Assembly (NCBI GenBank): GCA_951804985.1
Contig: OX638132.1
Location: forward strand, 102,228,026 to 102,292,025
Origin: Dryomyza anilis
Lineage: Eukaryota; Arthropoda; Insecta; Diptera; Dryomyzidae
DNA length: 64,000 bases
Direction: 5' to 3'
The position numbers and the translations under genes were made by a program. Under the pieces are notes generated by a model, which was not told the DNA's origin, searched no databases, and saw nothing but the letters and a program-made list of their open reading frames with translations. Shown here piece by piece: positions 19,866 to 33,100 of the stretch. Position 1 is the stretch's first letter; each line of letters begins with the position of its first letter.

Positions 19866-21144
19866 TCATCATATTTACAATGAGTGGAAAATTAAATTTT
19901 CAGTGAAAATTTGATTTTTAGTGCAAAATTGAATTTTCAGTGAACTTTTGATTTTGAATATTTTAAAAATTAAAAAAAAAATCGGTGTGAATGATATACA
20001 GTTTTAAAGGCACTGTATTAAAAGGTACTGCCTCTTCGCCTTGGATTATGTCTGAACTAATATTTTTTAAATTTTAAAATAATTTAGAAACATTGTTAAA
20101 AGTTGATTGCTGCAAAAGTTACTGTCAAAATAAAGAGCAGTTGGCAACTCTAACTCTGCAACTGTCAAAAGTTTAGAGTTTTTTCGATTCGACGGTCGAC
20201 TTGTTTCGCTGGTCGCTGGTGAAAATTGCTAAATTTAAGTTTTTTTTTCTCTTATTAAATACCAAATACTTCACTAAAAAAACAAATGCAGTAAAAAGAA
20301 AATAACGAATACTAAAAATGAAAAATTAATTAAACAAAAACCTAACAACGAAATAAAAAACTTCAATCAGAAGAAAATACTAAACAATATTTTGCAAAAA
20401 TACAAAATTAAGCATATTTTGCAAATAATTTTAAAAAGTTTTAGATTAAAGTGAGACTATTCAAAAACTCGACGTAAGTTTTGGACAAAATTCAGAAATT
20501 TTTAGCAAATACATTTTTCATTGCTAACGCTGGTCAGCTGTCTGTCGCTCAGTCACCTTGCAATCGTGGACAACATCATCAGTCAGTTCAGTCGTAGGTG
20601 CTCCAATTAGCCAACAAGAGGCACAAAAACAATTGGAAAAACATATAATATAGTAAAAAAAAGAGAAACACCAGACACTTGTCTGTCAATTACATTAACC
20701 ATCAAAAGCATTTGGTGTGCAACAACGACAAAGACCCCTTGGAGTGAGTGTCGCTTGCAAACCTTGTGGCTGTGTGACTCAACTGCTGACGACGCCTGCA
20801 CCCCGTCCGCTGTCACCCGTCGATCTGATTACAACAGCAGCTACTATTGCTGTTGACTGTTTTTGGAACGCTGCTGCTGCTGACGCCGCTCTTGCTTTGC
20901 ATATAATAATTTGCCGCATTAATCAAAGCAATTGTTTGCCTTTTCATTCTGTTGTTTTAAATCGCACCGTGCGCGCTTCATTTCAAAACCATAAAGCTCG
21001 GTCGCTCGCTCGCCTGCTCATTCCATCAACTGATGTTTTTACCAGTTTTTGCCATTTTGAAACAGTTGCGTCAACAAACAGAAAAACAACGCCTTGACCA
21101 AGAGCGTATTTATTGAAAACAAAAACTAACAAGTAGCCCTTTGA
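19866..21144 (+). other. WASp upstream region and probable 5' leader
   Basis: 19880-19960 repeats the GTGAAAATTTGATTTTTA phrase seen at 1.8-4.5 kb. A less AT-rich block (20180-20225, containing CGATTCGACGGTCGACTTG) may mark the promoter. The stretch 20530-21110 is richer in GC and contains a 126-codon open frame (20717-21097) with no recognised domain; it would lie in the transcript leader if this region is transcribed unspliced. Confidence 0.4.
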
Positions 21145-24100
21145 ATGAGCAACAACATGAAGTCGTCGGATGGTCATGGCTCGCAGTCGCGTGCCAAACT
21201 TAATGCGTCCAGCCAAATGCTGAACGCGGAGGAGAACGAGGCGGTGCACAAGATGCTGGGCAGAAAGTGTCAGGTATGTTGAAGAAATAATAAACACAAT
21301 TTTTAATTAAATTGTAGTAGAAATTTACTGGAAATAACATTTGTAACGTTTTATTGAAACTAAAAACAGAGTAGCTCAATCTTTTATACCCCAAAAAGCA
21401 ATATGTGAAAAATTAATTCTATACTATTTATAACTTGAATATAATGTAAAACATAAAAATAAAAGAATTTGGCTGTGGAAAATATAACAGTAGGAATGTT
21501 TTTAATCACTTCCGTTATGGGTTGTCTAAGTAACTAATTGATAAATTTCAATAAATGAAAATATAGTTAATATGTTCTCATTAATTTATAACAATCGATT
21601 AGAGATATTAAATATATTGTTTTGATATAAAAAATATTTTGTTTAAAATCTGATATTCAACATTTTAAAGTGTAGATAATGACTTAGTTCTACAAAGACG
21701 ATATGTTTTATGATTCTATTGTATTTAGAAATTTAAATATAAATTATATAAACCAACCAAGCTGCGCAACGGGTTTTTTATACTATTTTTTTTAAATCAA
21801 ACAAGTACATCTAATTATTGAATATATTACTATATTCCAAAAAAATTAAAAAATTATAAAAAATGTAATTTATGCTAAAAATTGTTATTAAATAACATTG
21901 GTCCTGAATCTTTTTAATCGATTTATTGATTTGTTATATTTTTTATTAAAATTATAATATTTTATACTTATTATACGCAACGTGGTATTCTCTTTTTTGT
22001 TTTGTTTGTTAATGAAATAATTACTTCTTTATGTTTGTGGCTTTTGTTTTTGATATTGTTATTTTATTTTTTGTTTATTATTTAGATTTTGACTGTTTTG
22101 TTTTTGATTTTGTGTTTTCTTTTAATTTTTTTTTTTGTCTTTTGATTTTGTGTTTTTGCATTTACATTTATTTTTGTGTTTTTCTTTTAATTTGATGTTT
22201 TAGATTTTATTTTATAATTTTTTTATTTTGATTTTGTTTTTTTTCTCTTGATTTTGTATTTTTACTTTTATTTTTTATTTTTACATAGTTTTGAGTTTTT
22301 CCTTTTTTTTTTTTTGATTTTATTTTTGTTTTTTTGTCTTTTGATTTTGTGTTTTTGCATTTACATTTATTTTTGTGTTTTTGCTTTTAATTTGATGTTT
22401 TAGGTTTTCTTTTATTTTATTTTTTTTTATTTTGATTTTGTTTTTTCTTTTGATTTTGTATTTTTACTTTTATTTTTGCTTTTTACATAGTTTTGAGTTT
22501 TTCCCTTTTTTTCTTTTGATTTTAGATTTTATTTTTGTTTTTCTGATCACTTTGTTTTTGATTTTCTGTATTTTCTATTGTTTTTGATTTTGTGTTTTCC
22601 ATATTGCTTTTGCATGTGTCTTTCCCTTATTTTTGGCTTTGTTTTCGTTTATATTTGGGGTTTTTGTTTTCTTTTTGTATTTACATTAATTTTTGTTTTT
22701 TGCTTTTAATTTAGTGTTCTAGGTTTTTTGTTTTATTTATTATTCTTTATTTTTGGATGATTTTGTTTTTTTTTCCTTTGATTTTGTATTTTTACTATTA
22801 TTTTTTCTTTTTACATTGTTTTGAGTTTTTACTTTTTTTCTTTTGATTTATTTTTGCTTTTTCCCATCACTTTTGTTTTTGATTTTTTGTTTTTTATTGC
22901 TTTTGCTTGTGATTTCTCCCTTATTTTTGCGTTTGACTTGTGTTTTCGTTTTTATTTGGGTGTTTTGTAATTTTTCCTTTTTGTTTGTTTTTTTTTTTCT
23001 TTAATTCGTGTTTTTGCTTTTATGTTTGTTTTTTATATGGTTTGCGTTTGTTTTTGTCTTTGTGTTTTTGTTTTTACTTTTAAAATTCTTCTTTTTTGTG
23101 TTTACTTTTGGTTTTAACATTTGGTTTTTTTTTTTCATTTATTTTACTATTGATTTTGTTTTTGCATTTGGCTTTGTGTTTTCTTTTTTGTTTTTTAACT
23201 TTTTTTATATTGTGCGTTTTCTCTACATGCTGAGGCAGTTTTAAAACATTTTTTCGACATATTTCAAACAGATAAATGCTGTCTGTTTTCTGCCCGTACC
23301 CAAAATATGCCGTGAATTTGCCAATAAAATTCCACAAAATTTGACAACCTGCTATACACTGCTCAAAATATTCTATTTATCTGTGTGTTTGTCGGAAATG
23401 CAGAAAAATGCCAGAAATGTTGTCTCGGATAGATATATCTATTACTCGTTTCGAAAGTTTAGGTTTTATGGGAGGTGGCACTCCGCGTTGTCTTAATGCT
23501 GCTCATGTATAGTCTATGTCACCCACTGGACTCCATAGTACCCTTGTTTTCAGTCAAATCGGTACAGCGGTTTACACGTGATACTGGACCAAATAGGCAG
23601 ACGAACCAAGAGTATTATATATTTATTTAGATTGAAGTATTTTAATTTTCTACAATTTTGATGAATTTTCCCAATAAACCAAAAGGCACGTAAACGTGCC
23701 GTATACGTTCCGTATTTACGGGCTTAAACACCGTTTACGGCAGCCGTTTACGGAACGTAAAACAACACGTTTTACATATGAAATGAAGTTTAAAATATGG
23801 CCCATTCCGGAAATGGTCCGAAGGTACGGCAATAAAACGTGAATGCGTGAACGTATTTACGGGCCGTAAACGGAACTTCTTTACGGTATGAATGAACGTA
23901 GTAGGCACGTAAATACGACCAGTAAACGGAACGTAAAGGTAACGTAAATACGGCACGTCAATACAGTGCCGTTTGCGTGCCATATGTAAGGCTTTATGTA
24001 AAATCATAATTTTGTAATTGTACAAAAAATACATTATCTGCGCATAACTGAAAGTATGTTTTCAGACTAGAAAATTTTATATATCAATTATTATTTATAT

Positions 24101-27100
24101 TTTTATTAAAAATTGATATCCATATCTACTACCGTATTTACGGCTAGACCCGTATTTAACACGTAATATTGTGCCGTAATGTCACCGCAATAACGGGCAT
24201 ACCCGTTCTCACAACCGTTTTTACGTTTCAGTCCGTATCTGTGTTTATTGGGTTCGTTATTTTTAATAATTTTCAATGGTATAATATTTATTTTATTTGT
24301 TTCTAAATATTGTTTGGATTTTTTTTGCTATTTTTTATATTTTACTTGCTCCAAAAATTTCAATCAACTGAGATTCTAACCAAAAGCGTTAACTTTACAA
24401 ATGGCATACGTTCCAAACTAAGAACAAAGAAGATCAAATTTTGCCCTGTTTAACGCTGCCCACACATACGCAGCAACAACAGCAGCAATGTAAATGTTAC
24501 CACTTTGTCACTCTGCCAACCTACGGCCAGTTTTGACCAACCAACTAAACAAACATCTAGCCCGTCAGTCAGTCAGTCTGCCAGATAGCCAGCTAACTGT
24601 CTATCGTCGTCGCACAAGAAAGACGCGCACAGCGACTGCGACTGCCGATGAAGGTTGTGACAACATAAACAAATGACAAGCTTGGCAATAAAAAGCAGCA
24701 ACAGTCGCAATTAGAAAGTTTAATATGTGGTTGTTGTTGTGTTTCAAGTTGAGATTTGCCGTTGTTGCCAATGTCGCCGATGCGCTATCAAGCTCAAAAC
24801 TCAGTGCGGCACAAAAAGCACAGGCGACATCTTTTTAATGTTGCACATTTCAGTTTTGGTTTGTCTCATAATTAGACAAACTTCCAACAAGCATCGCAGA
24901 AATACACGAGACGTTGCTGCTGCTGCTCATGCTTGAATGAATTCATCGGATACATTGACTGAATGCTCTGCGTATAGATACAATTTATGCAGAGATACAC
25001 TTGTGCGTGCAAAGTTCAATACGCTATAAATTTCATAATTTAACCTACATTTTATGTTTCAAAATACGACTCTGAAGAAGTAACAATTTAGGCATTTCGT
25101 CGTTGTGGAACGAAAAGTCACCAAATACATTTTCAAAATGCCAAATATTCATTTACAAAAATTTGTATGTAAAGGGTTTTTCAACAGGGACGCTACAAAA
25201 GTAGAGCGACTGGGACAGCAAACGACGCCATATTTCTTACCGCTCTTTTGACATTTTCTCTTCAGTAAGGTTTGCCATTTCATGATGGAAAGAGATACGA
25301 ATTCGAATTTCGTTAGTAAATTTTAATAATTTCGACTCGTTGTTCTGCGTTGTTGGCTCGTATATCTTTCCATCATGAAATGGCAAACCTTACTGAAGAG
25401 AAATGTCAAAAGGGCGGCAAGAAATATGCCGTCGTTTGCTTCCCTGTCGCTCTACTTTTGTAGCATCCCTGTTGAAAAACTCTTGAAAAACCCTTTAGTT
25501 AACAATTTTTAATCGATGATCTCAATTTTTTGACCACATGATATCAAAATGTAAATCTATCAATTGATATTTCAACTTTAAAAATGCATCAATTACTTTT
25601 CATTATATTAACCAACAAACTCGAAATTTTAGTTTTTCATAAAAATGTATTTGGTGACTTTTCGTTCTACAACGAGGATTTGTAGAATTTAAAGAAACAA
25701 ATACAAAATAAAAAACATTTTCTAGTTTTTATAATAATTTGGACTCGTTGCATTTATTCGTTGTACCCTTTTTACTTATTTTTAAGAATATTTTAAAAAA
25801 TAAGGGGGAAATGCTTATATTTATACTTCAGCAATATATACATTTTAAATACACCGTGATATATCGCCAAAACACTTAAATTTTTTTGTATTATCTTTTT
25901 TTTTAAATACCACATGCTGATAAGATAAAAAGCACCAACATATATACAGCGACTTATCTCACACGACTATAAACACATCGAACTTGCTTTTCTTTGAAAA
26001 AAAAGTCAGCTAAATTAATAAAAACTGCAAGAACTGCGCCGCCGCCATCGAATTGTCTACATTATTTGCGCATGTATTCTAAACCAACATAGAAACAATT
26101 AATTAAAAATAAATATTATATATTGCATGACTAATCTGAGCTAAAATACCTTTGATAATAAAAAAAATACCTTGTAGATAAGATAAGCATTTATATTCTT
26201 TTTTAATTTACGCAGACGAACCCAATACAAATTCTACAAAAAATGTACTTAAACTCTAAAACATTTCAGCAAGTAACAAAAAAAGGAAAAGCTGTTATTT
26301 AACATAAATCACGCTTCTTCAGTTAACACCTTCGAAAATTGAGCTTTCTTTCGAAAAGATAACGTTTATCAGTATTTAATATCTTTTAATTTTGCTTTTT
26401 TTACAGTATTTTTACCATCATTGACATTGAGTTTATACGAATTTATTGTACAATTAGTAATTCTGCTTTATCAAATTATCAGTGTTTGTTTTGTGTCATT
26501 TTCCGCACGTTTGTAATGATTGCATGGTTAGGACAAAACTAAACATTTTTATTATATTTAAATTGAAAATTAATATTAAATATTAACATTGACAAGAAGT
26601 ATACATTTTTGTTTTAAATTTACATTTTTTGACATTTCTAATTGTAAAATTTCTTGAATTTTCTACACTAAGAGTAAAAGGGTATATTCAGTTTGGTACG
26701 CCGTTTGTAACACCCAGAATGAAGCATCTCCGGTATGGAAAAGTTTATATATTCTTGATCAGCATGACCTCCTGAGTCGATTTAGCGATGTCCGTCTGTC
26801 TGTTGAAATCACGATTACAGAAAATCTAGAAGAGCTAAATAAATGAAAATCCTAATTTAGATTACTTATATATCTACGCTGTCTGTCAGTGAAAATGGGC
26901 ATGATCAGTCCATTAAGACCTGTGAACCGACCACTTATGTTCAATTTTATCATATAAAACACATCTACTGGTGAATTTTACTGTATACGTGTTCAGGTAA
27001 ACTTTTTTTGGCCAAATATATATATTGACTTCATGCTCAAATACATGAAAATGATGTTCTCCCGCGAAACGACTTGTGGTTCCCAAAAAAAAAAATCGAA

Positions 27101-30100
27101 ATTCGGTGCACCTACCCATTTGTAAATATGGGTATCAAATGAATGGAAATTCTTCAGCGATTGAAAGTTTGTAGTTATTTTCAGGATTCGTATACCCTGG
27201 TGATCTATATATCACTTTGAATGATAACCACACATGTGTAGGGTATTTATAGTCGGCTTAGACCGACTTTAATTTTGATAATCCTAACTATTATAATAAC
27301 ACCTACTATAAAATGTCTCTACTTTAAAATTTCCCATGTGATCTAACCTTCCCAACTGGTTGATGATTTCAGACTTATAACGATTTGAATAACAATTTTC
27401 CCCCATACTTAATTCCATTGTAATTCAAATATTTAGTAAGTAAAAACGAAATAACTTCGATTCTCTGAACTGGAAAGAATTGAATAAAATTGAAATATAT
27501 TTATTATTCTATTGAAATCAGAATTTTGAACAACAAAAAACTAAATTCTATGGAATTAAGAATTTTTGAGAAAGAATAATCTCATGGAAGAATCGTCGGG
27601 AATAAATAGGTTCGGTAAAAATTGTCTCGCATAATAATTGTTTGTCGAAAGAATTACCTCAGAATGAATTGTCTTCCCCGAGACAAAATTTGTGGCATTT
27701 TTCAGAAATATATCGGGCATATTTCCGGCAAACACTCAGATAAATGAGATATTTTAGGAGGTTTTTGGCAGCCCCAGTCAAAATGTTTGGCAGAGTCGAG
27801 GCAATTTAGAAAAATTTCATCGAAAGACTGAAATCTTAGGCGGAGTTTCTGTCACAAGCTGTCTGTTTTCTGATCGTTCCTAAAATATGCCATGAATCTG
27901 CCAATCAAATTTCACAATAATTGACCACACGTTATACATTTCGGAAAATATTCCATTTATCTGTGTGTTTGCCGGAAATATGTCCGAAATAATCATTAAA
28001 AATATCAGACATTTTTTCTCGGGAATTTTGTGGAATTTTAATTTTAGATTCCCGGCATATTTTGTGAATGTTCAGAAAACAGATTGCTTGTGATACAACC
28101 TCTGCCTTTGTCTGTTTGAAATATGTTTCTAAACTGCCTCGACCCTGGCAAAAATTTTATCTTGGGTTAGTTCGATTTGTCCCGGAAAAAATATGGGTAG
28201 CGCGAGTTATAATTCAAAATCATTGAATTGTACTTTTTCATAAAAAATCCCCAAACAAAATATATAATAAATATATAATATATAGTAAATTCACCAGTAT
28301 ATGTAAGTTTTATTTTAAGTAATTGAACATAAGTGGTCGATTCTCAGGTCACAATGGATCGATCATGCCAATCCCCTGATTACTCAGCGTAGGTATACAA
28401 GTAAGTTTTATTGATCTGCTCTTGCACTTTTTCTGTAATCGTGATTTCAACAGAAAGACAGACATCGACTCAGGAGATCATGCTGATCAAGCATATATAT
28501 CGAAAAGTCACCAAATACATTTTCAAAATGCCATATATTCATTTACTAAAATCTTTATATATCTGTCAATTGTTAATCGGTGATCTCAATTTTTTTAGCA
28601 AATGTGGAGATAATGTAAATCTAACAATTGATATTTCAACTTTAAAAATGCACCAATTACTTTTTATAACATTAATCAACAAACTCGAAATTTAAGTTTT
28701 TCATAAAAATGTATTTGGTGACTTTTCGTTCTACAACCACAGAGTATATATTTGATATAGAGTTTCCATACAGGTGGTTTCGCAACCACTTTTGTCAAAT
28801 AAATTCAAACATTGTTTATGTGGAAATTAAAACGAAAATTTTGTCAACAGACACATTTTTAAATCAATATTCTGATGTTTTCTGCCACATTTTTGGCCAG
28901 AAAAATAATTAAAATTTATAAGGCGTTGGATTGTAAAATATCTTGGTAAGTTTGGTTGCAAATTATCCACGGACAGATCCAGTTTTGTGCACTGTTTTCC
29001 TCTGTTAACTTCAAACTGTAAAATTCCACTTCCACATAACCAATGTTTTCGGCAGCGACGCCAGCAAACTCGGAAGGAAACTTTATATCAAATATATACT
29101 CTCTGGTGTGGGGTAAAAAAAATGAAATGTAACCTCAGTTTAAAATGGAAAAATATCAATTTGAACATTTTTTAAATAAATTTGTTTTTTTTTAATTTCA
29201 AATGGCAATGGTGCGGTTGTTGTTGATTATAAAATTTTAAAACTAAAGTTTAAATTTAATTTTTAAGTAGTATTATTTTCAAATTAGTATATTCCTAATA
29301 GTTTCTATAATTTTACACTATAAAATAGATTTATTATAACTGTTTACTGTTCAAAATTGTATTTTTCTACAATTCCGCTTCTGTTTTATTTCCTTTTGTT
29401 TTATTTTCAACAATTGACACATTTTTCCCTTTACTTAATTCTAATTCTATGTTTAGCATGTTATCACTTCCGCCTGCTACTTACTAGTTATATTTTGTAT
29501 GGCCTACAAATAGCATTGTGCGTAACTTAATACTTTGGAGACCCCATTAACTAAAAATTAAAAACATTTATGTTCGTATTAATGTATTTGAAACGGATTA
29601 GATTGTTTTTGCATTGTTGAGCTGTTGTTTATTTTCCATATTAATTACTGCCTAAATGATTCATAAATGTAACAACACATTTACTACAGCTGTTTTTGTT
29701 AAATTTTTTTCAAGTTAAACTGAAACAATTTGCTATGCAGAATATTGAATCAAGATTTAAGTTTTTAGGTTTGTGTTTTTTATTATTTTTACGTTATCCA
29801 TAATATTATTTATTAACATCCGCTTTGGCAACCATTCAATTCAATCAAAACAGCATCATTGAGCGCCTCTCATCTATTTATATTGTCGCCGCTGGTGATA
29901 AAATGATATTGTTCATCTGGGGTTTATTAAGTGGAGAGTCGCACATGTTTATAAAGTGATGTTTGTAGGTATTGAGAAATCAGCGAATTGTGGAATTTGG
30001 TTTTATTTTATTGCCTAATATAATAAAAATAAAATACGAAAATTTCAAAAATATTTAAAAATGACAAAAGCAATTGGTACTCACCTGAATCAAAATTGGT

Positions 30101-33100
30101 CATCATCTGCATAACATTTCTTACTGCATTATTTGCCAAACATTAAACCTAATAACAATAAATTCCAAATATCCAAAAACTTAATTTAGAGTCAGAATAA
30201 AGCAAGGATTGAAACCGAAACCGATATCCGTTTAATACCGATTTATTTTTAAAACAGAAACCTTAAGCGAAACCGTTATACGAAAATCAGAAATAAACCG
30301 ATATAAACGGTTTCGATTTATACCGGTTTTAAAACGGTGTTGGAAAAAGTATAAAAACAGACAGAAACAAATTATTTTATTTCATAAAGAAGCTCTAAGC
30401 TACAAGGTATTTTTAAATTTCATTTAATGAAATCTGGGGTTCTCAAAATAAAACTTCTTGTTGTGCAAAAATATTCATACACCCAGAAAAAAATCATGGT
30501 AAATTGATAGTATTTCAATAGAAAAACAATAATTTATACCATTAAAATTGGTCAATAGGATGCGTCCCATTAATTCAGTAATATTGAAACTGTTAATACA
30601 ATGTGTGGTTGTACCATAAATTTTATAATTTTTTAATTACAATAAGAAAAACCTATACAAATTTAATGATACGTATTATTAATTTTATGGTATAGTCGAA
30701 CTACATTTTCCTAATAATTTATTAATACAAAAATGTATTTTAGTTAATTTATTGTATATATTATTTTAATTAAATGTCGAAATTGATAATCACTTTTACA
30801 ACACACACATAAAAAGACACTTTTTGCTGCAAAAGGTTATAACACATTTAATGTTTGCTTTGGTTTCCAAGAATTTATTGTAGTACTTGAGTCTGCAGTT
30901 ATTTTTGAGTTTGTTGCCATAATAGAAGTTCGATGTATTATATATTTTCTGTAATAAATAAAAATATAAATAAATATATAAATATAATTATTTACATTAA
31001 ATACATTGAGTCCTTACCAATGTCGCGTTTAATAATGTGGATTATTACAAAAAATACATGCGACCATTTTGAGTAAACACGCAGAATGACGTACAAAACG
31101 AACATGTTTGTATTCGTTTTTGTGTTTTTTTACACCACGTTTATTATTATAGGAGGAAACCATTAAAACAACAGTATTTATTCTATTTAAAATAATAATA
31201 TTGAAATATTTAAATTTATGGTACTGAATTTTTCAAATACTATTGAATTAATTAGAAAACTTTTGATTTAAAAAGAAAAAACTATTAATACATGAACCAT
31301 AAGATCAATGGTCGTACCATAAAGTACTTAATGGTACACTTTCTTCTGAGTGTATGTTTGAAGAAAAAATATTTCCCATGACGGACTTCGATCTGAAATT
31401 TATTTTTCTTCATTCATTTGTGTAGCGGTGAATCGAATTCAACAAAAAAAAAACCCAGGCAACTCCAAGTTCAAAATAAAAAAAAATGTTTTTTTTTCAT
31501 TACTACACTAGTGTCGTTCGTCGTCCGACTATAGATGTGTTTTGTTATTGTTATTGTTCCATCCATAACTTGTTTAACGGATAGAAACGATACGTAACTC
31601 TAAATATGTGTTGTTTCTGTTGCTACGCTAGTGTCGTTTGTTAAGCATGCATATGCATTGAAATTTAATAGTTTTATATTTTGTATGTACAATTTTTTTG
31701 TTAATTGTAAAATTGTGAAGTTTTAAATAGAATCAGTAAAAAGCTATTCTATAATTTATCCTATAAAGCCTTACCGACTCGATACTTTCCTTAATTTTTT
31801 TTTGTATGAATCGGTTTTTATTGCAAGGCGTTCCACTCTCGTTTCTCGGAGAAGTGAGTGTAGAAGGGGTTCATAAACAACATAGTTTGGATCCCTTCTT
31901 GCTGTGAATTTTAAGAAGTACTTTTAGAATATATTCGCAGGAAGAAATTCTAATAAAGCTCAATTTAAAGGCATTTATGGCGCGCTTCCAATGTTTGAAT
32001 ATATAATAGATACTTTTTAGCTCGAATAAAATTGCAAATAGTTTTATTTCTTGTTTCGTTTAAATGCAATGTTGTTCTTTTATAATTACAATGAATATAA
32101 GACACTAGAGTTGCACCAGAAAAATAATATGAGTTGGGATTTAAGGATGTTTGCAATTGATTTAAGAAATAAGATTTAAATGGATCTAAAAATACAACAA
32201 TATTTAAAGTCGTTATGTTTGGATTTAAAATGGTCGAGAAAGTGAACTTACGTGGAATTTTAAACTGTATAATCTCTCGTAACTCCACGCTTCATTTTTT
32301 CATTGATTAAGGTCTGAAATTAAGTAAATCAAGATATTATATTGAAAACTTGATAGAATTGTCAAATTACTTACTGCGTATATTAAACACACGTTTTAAT
32401 TATATAATTAGATGTCAGATTCTTGCGTTATTTCAAGTAAAAGTAAATAAAAAAAACACAAATGACAATGAAATTTCAAAACAAAAATCAAAAATTGTTT
32501 TGTTATTATTGGCTGCATTGGCGAGAAGGAATGTGGGAAGAGATCTATTTTTTATTTCAGAATTTCAAAACACAAAAGCATACAAATTGTTTAAAACATT
32601 ATACTTTGCATTGCTTAGAAGGATTTTTGGAATCACATTGTATTCAGTGATGTAGAAATCTGTATTTTGCTTGCACAAAAGCTGTTATAGCAAAACTTCT
32701 GAACGGAGGAGTTCACAAATTTACTTCTGGGATCATTTTGATTTTTCGATTTTCAGAATTTTTTAACTTCAGTTTGAACAAGTTCTTCTAAACAAGTAAA
32801 TTCATTTAAATATGTTAAAAGAAATATTTGTTAGGTATGCAATTGGTTCATTTAAAACACGATAATATTTGTTATATGATACTCGAGATATTAACTAATA
32901 TGTTTCACCTTTTTGAACGCTAATGATAGAAAATATTTAAAAACGCATTTTCAGAATCAGCGAGTTATTTTAAATGATACAAAAATAGTGACATCAACTG
33001 TGCAAACCATTTCTTCGTTTTGTTGTGTAGTGTAATGTACAATGTGATCATTTTGGCTTGCATATGCTTTAAGATTTTGAATTAAATATGTATACACGGA

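Noticed and set aside
20717..21097. 126-codon open frame upstream of the WASp start
   Set aside because: No recognisable domain, composition typical of a GC-richer leader, and it ends just before the WASp ATG. It may be a leader open frame but cannot be supported as a protein.
23735..24034. 99-codon minus-strand open frame
   Set aside because: It lies wholly in the TTTACGG word element and its peptide simply reflects the repeated words.
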